NCBI GenBank assembly: GCA_047973235.1
Contig: JBKEBP010000033.1
Coordinates: forward strand, 1 to 37,933
Length of the DNA stretch: 37,933 bases
Direction: 5' to 3'
From: Aequitasia sp047973235
GTDB taxonomy: Bacteria > Bacillota > Clostridia > Lachnospirales > Lachnospiraceae
Shown: positions 23,763 to 32,222 of the stretch, piece by piece
Position numbering within the stretch: position 1 is the first letter of the stretch
How the letters are laid out: the number at the start of each line of letters is the position of its first letter
The notes under the pieces: model-generated
The model's database searches: none
What the model saw: only the letters and a program-made list of their open reading frames with translations
Told to the model about the DNA's origin: nothing
Program-made: the position numbers and the translations under genes

Positions 23763-25535
23763 ATGAGGTACACAAATGGAAACTATGAAGCATTTGCACG
23801 CCCTAGAAAGCCTGACGGCGTAGACAACAAACATGCATACATTGTCGGAGGTGGATTAGCCGGTCTAGCATCTGCTATTTTTCTCATCCGAGATGGACAA
23901 ATGAAAGGAGCACACATACATATTTTGGAAGAAACCGATCTACTTGGTGGTTCTTTAGACGGAACAATTGTACCACATGAGGGTTTCGTAACTCGCGGAG
24001 GTCGTGAGATGGAAAGTCACTTCGAATGTCTTTGGGATCTTTTTCGCTCTGTCCCTTCACTTGAGGTTGAGGGTGCTTCAGTTCTTGATGAGTTTTACCG
24101 ATTAGATCGCGATGATCCAAACTCTTCTAACTGTCGTATGATTCATAAACGAGGTGCACGTGTAGATGATGATGGTGATTTCACACTTTCTAAATCTGCA
24201 CAAAAAGAACTTGTGGAACTATTCATGATTTCAGAAGATAAGTTAGAGGGGAAACGCATATCCGATGTTTTTGGAGACGAGTTTTTTTCTTCAAATTTCT
24301 GGCTATATTGGTGTTCTATGTTTGCATTTGAGAAATGGCACTCGGCTATTGAAATGCGGCGGTATGTTATGCGATTCATTCATCACATAAAGGGATTACC
24401 TGATTTTACTGCACTTAAGTTTACTCGCTACAATCAATATGAATCTTTGGTAAAGCCTATGGTTTCTTTTCTTACAGACGAAGGTGTTCACTTCGACTGT
24501 GGTACACAAGTTGAAAATATAATAGTAGATATCACCAGCGATACCAAACTTGCTAAAACTATACTTTTAACCAAAGATGGCGCAAAATCCGAGATAGCGC
24601 TAACTGAAAATGATCTTGTATTTGTCACTAATGGGTCCATAACCGAAAGTACAACCCAAGGAGACCACAACACTCCCGCACCAATTACTCATGCACCCGG
24701 TGGCAGTTGGACTCTATGGAAAAATCTTGCTTTACAATCACAGGAATTCGGTAATCCTGATGTTTTCTGTGAGAACCTACCTGACGAGAGTTGGTTCGTA
24801 TCTGCCACTGTAACATGGCAGAATATGGATATAGAACCATATATTGAGCGCTTAACAGGTCGCAAATTACGAACAGGTCACATTGTCAGTGGTGGAATCA
24901 TTACTGTGAAAGACTCTAATTGGCTAATGAGTTTTGCTACACATCGCCAACCACATTTTAAGGAACAAAGCGAACAGCAAAATATCACTTGGGTATATGG
25001 ATTATTATCAAATACTCCCGGTAATTACATCAAAAAGCCAATCGAGCAATGTACCGGCAAAGAAATCGGGATGGAGCTTTTATATCATTTAGGTATGCCC
25101 GAGTCAGAAATTGAAGCTTTTGCAGAGAATAATTGCTCTATTATTCCTGTTTATATGCCTTTTATAACCTCATATTTTATGCTGCGTAAAATGGGTGACC
25201 GCCCGTTGGTAATACCTAATGGATCAAAGAATTTGGCATTTATAGGCAATTTCGCCGAGACGAAGCGCGACACTGTATTTACTACTGAGTATTCTGTTCG
25301 TACTGCCATGGAAGCTGTTTATTCTCTTCTTGATGTGGAAAGAGGCATTCCTGAGGTTTTTGCTTCTGCATATGACATTCGAACTCTTGCTAATTCAATC
25401 TACTATTTATCAGATCGTAAAAAGTTAACCGAAATGGATATGCCATTCATTGAAAGAAAGTTAGTAGAAGGATTTGTAAATAAAATAGAGAACACGTATA
25501 TTGGAAATGTTTTAAGAGATAATCACCTAATTTGA
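23763..25535 (+). CDS. ohyA: Oleate hydratase
   Basis: The 590-residue FAD enzyme of the myosin-cross-reactive antigen family adds water to the cis-9 double bond of oleate and related unsaturated fatty acids, giving 10-hydroxy acids; in gut anaerobes this detoxifies free fatty acids. Visible hallmarks are the N-terminal MRYTNGNYEAFARP, the FAD motif IVGGGLAGLASAIFLIRDG, GGSLDG, RGGREMESHFECLWDL, FAFEKWHSAIEMRRY, ITSYFMLRKMGDRP and NLAFIGNFAE. Length and order are those of the full-length family. It is probably peripheral to the membrane. AAGGAG lies 6 nt before the ATG. The gene stands alone and ends at a palindromic repeat element that may act as its terminator. Confidence 0.95.
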   Translation: MRYTNGNYEAFARPRKPDGVDNKHAYIVGGGLAGLASAIFLIRDGQMKGAHIHILEETDLLGGSLDGTIVPHEGFVTRGGREMESHFECLWDLFRSVPSLEVEGASVLDEFYRLDRDDPNSSNCRMIHKRGARVDDDGDFTLSKSAQKELVELFMISEDKLEGKRISDVFGDEFFSSNFWLYWCSMFAFEKWHSAIEMRRYVMRFIHHIKGLPDFTALKFTRYNQYESLVKPMVSFLTDEGVHFDCGTQVENIIVDITSDTKLAKTILLTKDGAKSEIALTENDLVFVTNGSITESTTQGDHNTPAPITHAPGGSWTLWKNLALQSQEFGNPDVFCENLPDESWFVSATVTWQNMDIEPYIERLTGRKLRTGHIVSGGIITVKDSNWLMSFATHRQPHFKEQSEQQNITWVYGLLSNTPGNYIKKPIEQCTGKEIGMELLYHLGMPESEIEAFAENNCSIIPVYMPFITSYFMLRKMGDRPLVIPNGSKNLAFIGNFAETKRDTVFTTEYSVRTAMEAVYSLLDVERGIPEVFASAYDIRTLANSIYYLSDRKKLTEMDMPFIERKLVEGFVNKIENTYIGNVLRDNHLI

Positions 25536-25553
25536 TTACTCTATTATCAAATA

Positions 25554-25766
25554 GGGGCTGTCCGGAAAACACATTTTTCTTTTTATGTATACACTAAATA
25601 TGGGGCTATCGTAAAATACATTTTTCTTTTTATGTATATACTAGATATGGGAATCGCATAAATCGCGATTCCCATATCTAGTATCGTAGGAAGTCTTTGA
25701 ACGTATTCTCCGACAGCTCCATATCCGGTATCGTAGGAAGTCTTTGAACGTGTTTCCAACAGCCCT
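25554..25766. repeat. Nested palindromic element built of four related 47-48 bp units
   Basis: The left arm has two direct copies of a 48-bp unit (starting GGGGCTGTCC at 25554 and GGGGCTATCG at 25602). The right arm, on the opposite strand, has two copies of a 47-bp unit; their cores are identical over 24 bp (25681-25704 and 25728-25751). Units of the two arms share their outer part (GGGCTGT...AACAC or AATAC) and their inner end (GATAC or ATATAC, TAGATAT) but differ in the middle. The arms meet in a perfect 20-bp hairpin at the centre. No ORF is inside. It resembles a MITE or other dispersed palindromic repeat. Its origin is not recognised. Confidence 0.8.
25638..25684. terminator. Central 20-bp perfect hairpin, probable bidirectional terminator
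   Basis: Positions 25638-25657 pair perfectly with 25665-25684 around a 7-nt loop. The hairpin lies between the convergent oleate hydratase and PASTA protein genes. It has no long T-run on either side, so its action as a terminator would depend on stem strength; this is inferred from position. Confidence 0.5.
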
Positions 25767-25775
25767 CTGATTGCT

Positions 25776-27365
25776 TTACCAATCTGCTATATTTGATTCT
25801 TCATATGTATATTCTACCAAATTACCAAGGCTTATCCCTATACTCACGGTATAGTTCATGCTAACAAATTGATTATATGCACTCATTTGGACTACCCGTC
25901 CCCTCTCTTCATAAGAGTCTATATAGTATATTTGATAGTTAATATTTGCACCTTTAGAAACATAGTCTTCATAGAATGCTCTAGGTAAATCTCCTTCAAG
26001 CTCACCAATATAAGATCTCAAATATGGTGCACCACAAGAATATACAACCTCTATATTCTTGTTATCCTTATCGGTTAACTGAGTTCCCGCTGCTACGCTT
26101 TGAGAAATAAGTCCTCCGAATGCGACCGTTCCTGAGAATACTTCCTTAACGGAAACTGAAAGCCCTTCGTTCGCTGTTTGTGCCGTATCATAATTGTAAT
26201 TTGCAAAATTTGGTACAACTATAGCCTTTCCCAGGGATATTTTAATACTCATACTATCTCTTTTTGCAATCTTTTCATCTTTGGCGATGCTTTGTGATAC
26301 TACTTTTCCCTCCTCTATGGTGTCTGAGGGAACTTCTTCATATGTCATCTGTATCTCATTGGTAGAAACCCATGACTCTACATCTGACTTAGATTTTCCG
26401 ACAAAGTCCGGAACGGTTATGTTCTTTTCAAAAGTTTCTACACCCTTTGAGTAATATACTATTGCTCTATCTTTTCTTCTGTATGTCTGCGGAGTAATAT
26501 CTTTATTAGAGATTTCTTGTCTAATATATTTATCCTTATCAACTGTATCACTATATTCAGTAAGTATATTCAGATTTTCTGCCTTATTTTCTTCGACCCA
26601 TTCAAGAGCTTCTTCTCTTGTCATTTTAGAAAAATCGGGGAGAGCAACTATATCATCAGGATTAGCACCCATACTTACGGAAAATATAATTCGACTCTTT
26701 TTCTTTATAGTCTTTCCCTTGGTTACAGATTGGTTGATAATATTATTGACATCGTACTCAAAGCTATACTCATCCTCTTTTACTATTGTCATATTATTGT
26801 CTGTGGCCCATGCTGCTGCTTCTGAAAAAGGTTCCATATTAAAATCCGGCATCTTAACATAATTCAATTTATAGTATGCTAATGCTGAAATCACAAGAAC
26901 TACAAACACTGAGGCGAATATGATAATAAATTTCTTTCTTTGCTGTTTCTTATAATTGGGGTCTACTTCTGTTTCTTCAAGCTCAGCGTTCTTTTTCTTT
27001 TCATCTTTGACCACGTCTTTGTTAACGAATATATCTTCGTCCATATTTTCTGTCACATTTTCAACAGCTTTACTTCTCAACTTCTTCTTATCCTGATCAG
27101 TAATATATAAATCCTTGAAAATATCTTCTTTATCGGTCTCTTCATTTGACTCTTCATTTGACTCTTCATTAAAAAAATCGCTTGGTTCTTCATTAAGCAT
27201 ATTTAACTCATAATCTAACTCACTCTCATTGTCTAGCTCACTCTCATTGTCTAACTCACTCTCATATCCCTTATTCAAATCAACATTATTCTCTGAATCG
27301 GAATTCTTTTTCTTTAATAGATCATCATAGTGATCATTTTCAAATTTTGATAAAAAATCACTCAT
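25776..27365 (-). CDS. PASTA-domain membrane protein without a kinase domain
   Basis: The 529-residue protein has an acidic cytoplasmic N-terminal region (about 1-145) with tandem repeats (NESELD and NEES), one membrane helix at about 147-169 preceded by KKQQRKK, and an extracellular part with about five PASTA-type repeats. Their starts include VKMPDFNMEPF, VALPDFSKMTREEA, ITVPDFVGKSKSDVESWV and IVVPNFANYNYDTA; the last repeat (PYLRSYIGEL) is divergent. PASTA domains usually bind muropeptides or occur on Ser/Thr kinases and PBPs, but there is no kinase or transpeptidase here. The start overlaps the ATPase gene by 8 bp, so the protein belongs to the ABC operon. A role as a wall-sensing or accessory subunit of the transporter is inference. 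Confidence 0.85.
   Translation of the reverse strand: MSDFLSKFENDHYDDLLKKKNSDSENNVDLNKGYESELDNESELDNESELDYELNMLNEEPSDFFNEESNEESNEETDKEDIFKDLYITDQDKKKLRSKAVENVTENMDEDIFVNKDVVKDEKKKNAELEETEVDPNYKKQQRKKFIIIFASVFVVLVISALAYYKLNYVKMPDFNMEPFSEAAAWATDNNMTIVKEDEYSFEYDVNNIINQSVTKGKTIKKKSRIIFSVSMGANPDDIVALPDFSKMTREEALEWVEENKAENLNILTEYSDTVDKDKYIRQEISNKDITPQTYRRKDRAIVYYSKGVETFEKNITVPDFVGKSKSDVESWVSTNEIQMTYEEVPSDTIEEGKVVSQSIAKDEKIAKRDSMSIKISLGKAIVVPNFANYNYDTAQTANEGLSVSVKEVFSGTVAFGGLISQSVAAGTQLTDKDNKNIEVVYSCGAPYLRSYIGELEGDLPRAFYEDYVSKGANINYQIYYIDSYEERGRVVQMSAYNQFVSMNYTVSIGISLGNLVEYTYEESNIADW
27139..27170. repeat. 12-bp tandem repeat in the PASTA protein gene
   Basis: TCTTCATTTGAC is repeated in tandem, with two full copies and a partial third. 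It encodes the NEES motif of the acidic cytoplasmic region. Being a multiple of three, changes in copy number keep the reading frame. Confidence 0.75.
27214..27267. repeat. 18-bp tandem repeat in the PASTA protein gene
   Basis: Three copies of an 18-bp unit beginning TCTAACTCACTCTCATTG (27214, 27232, 27250) differ by few bases and encode NESELD repeats. The unit keeps the reading frame and is a likely site of length variation between strains. Confidence 0.8.
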
Positions 27366-28032
27366 CAGTACTTAACTCCCCTTTTTTAAGATAATATATT
27401 ACATCTGATTCCTGTACAATTTCGTTCGAGTGAGTGACAACGATTACACATTTGTTATGGTTGTGTGCCAGATCTTTGAATATATCAACCATTTCGCCTT
27501 CCATTTCTTCATCAAGGTTACCGGTTGGTTCGTCTGCCATGATTATATCAACATTTGTAGCCAGTGCTCGTGCAATGGCTACTCTTTGCTGTTCACCACC
27601 TGATAGTTTATTTACGGTTCTATCCGCCTTGGTCTTCGCAAGTCCCAAATAATCTAGGAGATTATACGCAACAGACTTTTCATCGTTTGGCACATTATTC
27701 TCCGTTATTGACATTGGCACCAAGATATTCTCAACTGCCGTCATGTATGGTATTAGATTATAGTTTTGAAAAACAATTCCAACATTATTGCGTCTATATT
27801 TTTCGTCTCCTATTTTATTGATATTCTCCCCTTTATACAGTATTTCTCCCTCTTGAGGTTTATCAAGTGCTCCCAGCAGCGATAAAAATGTTGTCTTACC
27901 CGAACCTGATTGTCCCAATATCGTATAAAACTTTCCCTCTTCAAAGCTAGCCTCAGCTTCTTTTAGGATATAACGTCTGCTATCTCCGTCTTGATAATAG
28001 TATCCTACACTTTTCGATTCTAAAATTGACAC
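27358..28032 (-). CDS. ABC transporter ATP-binding protein, MacB/LolD type
   Basis: The 224-residue ATPase has Walker A GQSGSGKTT at residues 40-48, the Q-loop region GIVFQNYNLIPYMTAVENI, signature LSGGEQQRVAIARALA, Walker B IIMADEPTGNLDEE and the switch His in VTHSNEIV. The form GNLD after Walker B is typical of the MacB/LolD/FtsE group that works with FtsX-like permeases. The permease is encoded 13 bp upstream and the PASTA protein overlaps downstream. Such transporters use ATP for mechanotransmission or export of peptides or lipoproteins; the substrate here is unknown. Confidence 0.92.
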   Translation of the reverse strand: MSILESKSVGYYYQDGDSRRYILKEAEASFEEGKFYTILGQSGSGKTTFLSLLGALDKPQEGEILYKGENINKIGDEKYRRNNVGIVFQNYNLIPYMTAVENILVPMSITENNVPNDEKSVAYNLLDYLGLAKTKADRTVNKLSGGEQQRVAIARALATNVDIIMADEPTGNLDEEMEGEMVDIFKDLAHNHNKCVIVVTHSNEIVQESDVIYYLKKGELSTDE

Positions 28033-28045
28033 CTTACACCCCTCC

Positions 28046-29566
28046 TCACATCATTATTTTTTTCGGATTTAACCGTAGTATATAGATTAGTGGTATTATA
28101 CTTGCAAGTAAAACAGTTCCAACTCCCACAAGATAAAACATAATCACATACGCGACCGAAAAACTCACCTCATACGCAGTGGTCACGTCTTCTGTTGTTA
28201 CCGATTGTTGATATTGATCCATGACTGAATAATAATATGAATCTTGATACGACTCGCTCTCATCAACTGTTATCATAGACTCTGACATTGCCCCAGCAAT
28301 AATATTTCCCGAAAAAACTGATAATGTAATCGCTATGATGGCAATTAAAAACATTTCTACTAAAATTTGACCTGCAACTTTTCTTCTCTTTTCGCCCAAC
28401 GCGAGATAAATACCAAGTTCATGTTTTCTATCTCGTAGAAATAACACTACCACAAGCGCAATTATAAGAAGTGATGCCAGTACAGAAATTATTATAATCA
28501 AATCTGCCATTCGTTCAACATTCTCAACCGGACCTTTGACCGTATCATACTGACTGGCAGATGTTTTTACAACGAAATATTTAGGCAACAACGGATTCAC
28601 TTCATCTTCAAAATCAGATATTACATCAGGTGATTTCAATACATAGACCGGTTCGTAATATACATTATCCTCATCATAGTCAAGCTCTACGGTTCCACCA
28701 TTTTCATCCTCATAAGTATATCTATCCGGAAACTTTTCCTTTACAGCCTCCATAAATGACTTATCTATCTCATACTGTACATCTGAAGGAATATAAATAG
28801 TGTTCATCTGTTGCTCATCAATCCACTGCTGGTCCCTACGTGCATTCTCATCCATGCTGCCAAGTGCTTCTTCTCTGGCTTTGCTCTGTTTATATATCCC
28901 GATTACTTCCAGAGCCACTTCCTTTTTAAAACTATCGTCTTTTTGTTCACCGGTCTCATAATCGTAATCATGTTCCGTCTGATCTATAACCATAGTATCT
29001 CCGATATGCAGATTGTTAAGCTCTGCTAATTTGTTGGAAATCAAGCACACATATTTATTACTATCCATTTCGTCATCTTCAAATACCCTACCTTCTGACA
29101 ACTCAATTAATCCCTCTTCTATATCTAATACAGGTGCATAATGTATGCCTTTTGTTATTACAAAGCCATAATCCATACTCATATTGTCAATCATCATGTC
29201 ACTGTCTTGAGGCTCTGTATAAATCTTTAGTTCTTCAACATTATAATATCCGCTCTGAGAGTATTCATAATATTTTACGTTAGAATTGCTTCCAACCTCT
29301 TTAACCGTATCAAGATCAAGTGTCGGATAATTCTCATATAAAGATTCATCTTCTTGTGCATCTTTGTCAAATTCTTCGTAATCCATATCCAATGTAGCCA
29401 TTCCGCCGAGTCCTGATTTGATTTGAGTTTCTACGTTTCCGGCGGCTTGCTTAATTGCTATTGATCCTGCAATCACATTTCCTAAAATAAAAACAACTAG
29501 AAACAATATAAGTGACTTGCCCTTTCGCCTAGTAATACTTAGTAATGCCCTCTTAAAAAAATTCAT
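28046..29566 (-). CDS. FtsX/MacB-like ABC transporter permease
   Basis: The 506-residue protein has the MacB layout: one N-terminal helix (about 15-38) after a basic stretch, a long acidic extracellular domain of about 300 residues, and three C-terminal helices. The FtsX core reads ILVSIL-like IIIISVLASLLIIALVVVLFLRDRKHELGIYLALGEKRRKV, where the coupling segment contacts the ATPase. The extracellular part is rich in Asp, Glu and Tyr, and has no recognised catalytic motif. It heads a three-gene operon with the ATPase and the PASTA protein. A GGAGTAGGG site lies just before the ATG. Confidence 0.88.
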   Translation of the reverse strand: MNFFKRALLSITRRKGKSLILFLVVFILGNVIAGSIAIKQAAGNVETQIKSGLGGMATLDMDYEEFDKDAQEDESLYENYPTLDLDTVKEVGSNSNVKYYEYSQSGYYNVEELKIYTEPQDSDMMIDNMSMDYGFVITKGIHYAPVLDIEEGLIELSEGRVFEDDEMDSNKYVCLISNKLAELNNLHIGDTMVIDQTEHDYDYETGEQKDDSFKKEVALEVIGIYKQSKAREEALGSMDENARRDQQWIDEQQMNTIYIPSDVQYEIDKSFMEAVKEKFPDRYTYEDENGGTVELDYDEDNVYYEPVYVLKSPDVISDFEDEVNPLLPKYFVVKTSASQYDTVKGPVENVERMADLIIIISVLASLLIIALVVVLFLRDRKHELGIYLALGEKRRKVAGQILVEMFLIAIIAITLSVFSGNIIAGAMSESMITVDESESYQDSYYYSVMDQYQQSVTTEDVTTAYEVSFSVAYVIMFYLVGVGTVLLASIIPLIYILRLNPKKIMM

Positions 29567-29600
29567 TCCCTACTCCTTCATATGTCTTATTAACATCCTA

Positions 29601-29629
29601 AATATAGCATAAGTTTTTTTGCGTTGCAA
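29601..29629 (-). promoter_or_regulatory. Promoter of the ABC-PASTA operon
   Basis: On the minus strand TTGCAA (29629-29624) is followed after 17 bp by TATATT (29606-29601), 34 bp before the permease start codon. The following 29630-29777 stretch shows no gene. Confidence 0.6.
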
Positions 29630-29777
29630 GAAATATAGCAAAGCATAAGAGAGTGTACACAAATCCCACTAAAAAGCCTTAAACCCCACATATTTCACAG
29701 GTTTGATACTTATGTTTTCGATCACTATTTTTTTCTATACATGAAAACGGGAGTATATCCATCGGCATAATATGCTC

Positions 29778-29824
29778 TTGACAAAAGTCCTAAATAAGAC
29801 TATAATAAGTCCTGTTTAGGACTT
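29778..29824 (+). promoter_or_regulatory. Consensus promoter with two MarR-type operator palindromes
   Basis: TTGACA (29778-29783) and TATAAT (29801-29806) are perfect sigma-A boxes with a 17-bp spacer. A perfect palindrome AAGTCCT-GTTT-AGGACTT lies at 29807-29824, directly after the -10 box. A second, imperfect copy AAGTCCT-AAAT-AAGACTA occupies the spacer at 29785-29802. The two start 22 bp apart, that is, two helical turns. Binding of the MarR protein encoded next would block this promoter. Confidence 0.8.
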
Positions 29825-29846
29825 TCTTATTATGGAGGATTACATT

Positions 29847-30293
29847 ATGGATACGAAAATTCAGGAGCAGCTTACAGCAATAAACACTGCTACCAATAAA
29901 ATTGGTGGCCTTTATGACCGTTGGGCACAAAAACACAACATCAGCCAGTACACTGTGTGCATTTTTTATTGTTTGTTGGCAGATGAAGTATTAACCCAGA
30001 AACTGGTCAAAGATGATTTTAAGATACCCAAGCAGTCAGTCAACAATATTGTTATCTCTCTCAAAAATGATGGGTACATCACTCTGGAGCCGAACGCCGA
30101 TGACAAACGAGAAAAGCTCATCCGACTAACTGACGAAGGCCGTACTTATGCAGAAGAATTACTTGCCCCGCTTTTTGCGATTGAAGAGACGGTCATCAAA
30201 AAAATGGGACAGAAACTGGTGCAGCAGATGATTGACGGAACGACTGCATACTGCAATTATCTTGAGCAAGAAATGGAGAAATCAGACCTATGA
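29847..30293 (+). CDS. MarR-family transcriptional regulator
   Basis: About 148 residues with the MarR winged-helix layout: N-terminal dimerisation helix, recognition region DDFKIPKQSVNNIVISLKNDGYITLEPNADDKREKLIRLTDEG with the DDKREK wing, and a C-terminal dimer helix. It probably represses its own operon by binding the palindromes at the promoter, and releases on a small ligand or oxidant. The ATG at 29847 is chosen because GGAGG at 29834-29838 lies 8 nt before it; the ATG at 29832 overlaps that site. The stop overlaps the MATE start (ATGA). Confidence 0.92.
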   Translation: MDTKIQEQLTAINTATNKIGGLYDRWAQKHNISQYTVCIFYCLLADEVLTQKLVKDDFKIPKQSVNNIVISLKNDGYITLEPNADDKREKLIRLTDEGRTYAEELLAPLFAIEETVIKKMGQKLVQQMIDGTTAYCNYLEQEMEKSDL

Positions 30294-31627
30294 ACCAAAC
30301 ACATGAACTTGATAGGAGCATAAGTTATCGAGCCCTTATTCGATTTTCGCTTCCCACCATCGCGTCCATGATTTTCATGAGTATATATTCTTCAGTTGAC
30401 GGTATTTTTGTGGCAAGGCTTGTCAGTACAGATGCACTCTCTGCAGTAAACCTGATTATGCCGTTGATTATGCTTTCGATGGCTGTTGGTATGATGGTAG
30501 GTTCCGGTGGTAATGCTCTGATCGCAAAACTCATCGGTGAGGGCAAAGCACAGGAAGCACGAAGAATCTTTTCTCTGTTAATTGTCGTCGTATTTATGAC
30601 AAGCGTCCTACTGTCAGTGCTTGGGCTCATTTTTATAAATCCATTACTGCGCTTTTTAGGAGCGGACGCTTCACTTTTGCCACTCTGCACAGATTATGCA
30701 GTTCCTGTGTTATTACTCATGCCACTCTCCACCTTTGGCATGATGTTTCAAATGTCTTTTATCACCGTGGGGAAGCCGACACTCGGCTTCATTGTCTCTG
30801 TTGCCGGTGGAGTAACAAATATCATACTTGATTATTTGTTCATCGCCGTATTCCAAATGGGCATTACGGGAGCAGCAATTGCCACTGGCATTGGGTACAG
30901 CGTTCCCTCTCTTGTTGGACTGATTTACTTTACATTTAGCCGAAATGGCAGTCTGTATATCGTAAAGCCCAAGCTGGACTTCACGGCAATTGGAAAAAGC
31001 TGTTCCAACGGTGTGTCGGAGATGGTAACAAGTCTGTCCGGAAGCGTGACAGCTCTGCTCATTAACAACACGCTTATGCGCCTTGCCGGATCGAATGGCG
31101 TGGCTTCGTTTACTGTTATCATGTATACGCAGGGGCTTTTGGCTTCTATTTACATGGGATATTCAGTTGGTGTAGCACCTCTTATTAGCTACAACTTCGG
31201 CAAGCAGGATACCGGGCGACTCAAAAAAATCTATACCTCTAGTTTAAAAATGATTGCAGTCACTTCAATCGCAACATTAACTTTGAGTTTGTTCCTTACA
31301 AATATGCTGGTCGGAATCTTCATCCCGACAGGAACGGAGATTTTTGATATGGCTGTCTACGGATATCGCATTGTTGCGATAGGCTTTCTGTTTATGGGCT
31401 TTAATGGCTTTTCATCAGCAATGTTTACGGCGCTCAACAACGGTAAGGTGTCAGCAATTCTTTCATTTTTCCGTACATTCGGCTTCGTAGTAGTGACCGT
31501 TCTCGCGTTTTCGGCTTTGTTTGGGATGAACGGTCTATGGTTTGCAAGCCCAATCGCAGAGTTTCTTGCTATTTGCATGACCGTATATTACTTTAAAAAG
31601 ATGCGCCCGGTTTATAAGTATGCTTAG
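30290..31627 (+). CDS. MATE-family multidrug efflux transporter
   Basis: The 445-residue protein has about twelve membrane helices in two MATE halves. Typical segments are RFSLPTIASMIFMSIYSSVDGIFVARLVSTDALSAVNLIMP at the N-terminus and GSGGNALIAKLIGEGKAQEARRIFS after the second helix; the second half has ASFTVIMYTQGLLASIYMGYSVGVAPLISYNFGKQD. It exports organic cations or drugs with Na+ or H+ entry; the substrate is unknown. Translation is coupled to the MarR gene through a 4-bp overlap. Its codon use looks more GC-rich than that of the pst region. Confidence 0.92.
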   Translation: MNQTHELDRSISYRALIRFSLPTIASMIFMSIYSSVDGIFVARLVSTDALSAVNLIMPLIMLSMAVGMMVGSGGNALIAKLIGEGKAQEARRIFSLLIVVVFMTSVLLSVLGLIFINPLLRFLGADASLLPLCTDYAVPVLLLMPLSTFGMMFQMSFITVGKPTLGFIVSVAGGVTNIILDYLFIAVFQMGITGAAIATGIGYSVPSLVGLIYFTFSRNGSLYIVKPKLDFTAIGKSCSNGVSEMVTSLSGSVTALLINNTLMRLAGSNGVASFTVIMYTQGLLASIYMGYSVGVAPLISYNFGKQDTGRLKKIYTSSLKMIAVTSIATLTLSLFLTNMLVGIFIPTGTEIFDMAVYGYRIVAIGFLFMGFNGFSSAMFTALNNGKVSAILSFFRTFGFVVVTVLAFSALFGMNGLWFASPIAEFLAICMTVYYFKKMRPVYKYA

Positions 31628-31654
31628 AAAACAGAATCAAACAAGGAGGTTATT

Positions 31655-32197
31655 ATGATTGTGAAGAAAGTTTTGATTTTATCATCAAGTCCACGAAAAA
31701 ACGGCAACTCAAACATTCTGTGTGAGCAGTTTTCCAAAGGTGCCGCAAAGGCAGGACACAGCATAGAAAAAATAGATGTTCACAACCTGAAAATCAATTA
31801 TTGTACCGGTTGCAGTGTATGCCAGAGCAATGGAGGCAGCTGTGTTTTCAATGATGATATGAACAATGTATTGGAAAAGATGATTCGAGCAGATGTCATT
31901 GTTCTTGCAACGCCTGTCTATTTCTATTCAATGACTGCTTCACTAAAAGCTCTAATCGATAGAACGTTTTCGGCTTTTATGAAAATGTCCGGCAAGGACT
32001 TTTACTATATCGTCACATGTGGCGGGAACATGCCGTATTATTTAAAGTCTACTCTTGCTTGTCTGAAAGGATTCGTCGCATGCTGCCCAGATTCAAATGA
32101 AAAAGGTGTAGTTTATGGTCATAATGCAATGGAGGCCGGAGCAGTTGAGTCTCTGCCCGTAATGCAGGAAGCCTATAAGATGGGAAAATCCATTTAA
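31655..32197 (+). CDS. Flavodoxin-family NAD(P)H-dependent oxidoreductase with a Cys cluster
   Basis: The 180-residue protein has the FMN phosphate loop SSSPRKNGNSNILCEQF near residue 10, a Cys-rich segment CTGCSVCQSNGGSC and the flavin-contact stretch ATPVYFYSMTASLKALIDR. It belongs to the NADPH-dependent FMN reductase/iron-sulfur flavoprotein-like group. The cysteines may hold an Fe-S cluster or act as redox thiols. It probably reduces a quinone, nitro compound or electrophile. It follows the MATE gene by 27 bp, with AAGGAGG before the start, and is thus under MarR control. A detoxification role fits the operon but is inference. Confidence 0.88.
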   Translation: MIVKKVLILSSSPRKNGNSNILCEQFSKGAAKAGHSIEKIDVHNLKINYCTGCSVCQSNGGSCVFNDDMNNVLEKMIRADVIVLATPVYFYSMTASLKALIDRTFSAFMKMSGKDFYYIVTCGGNMPYYLKSTLACLKGFVACCPDSNEKGVVYGHNAMEAGAVESLPVMQEAYKMGKSI

Positions 32198-32222
32198 TAA
32201 TATATGAAAAGAGGTATTACAT

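Noticed and set aside
25536..25775. CRISPR-like array in the repeated segment after oleate hydratase
   Set aside because: There are only two copies per arm, in inverted arrangement, with no unique spacers of constant length; it is a palindromic repeat.
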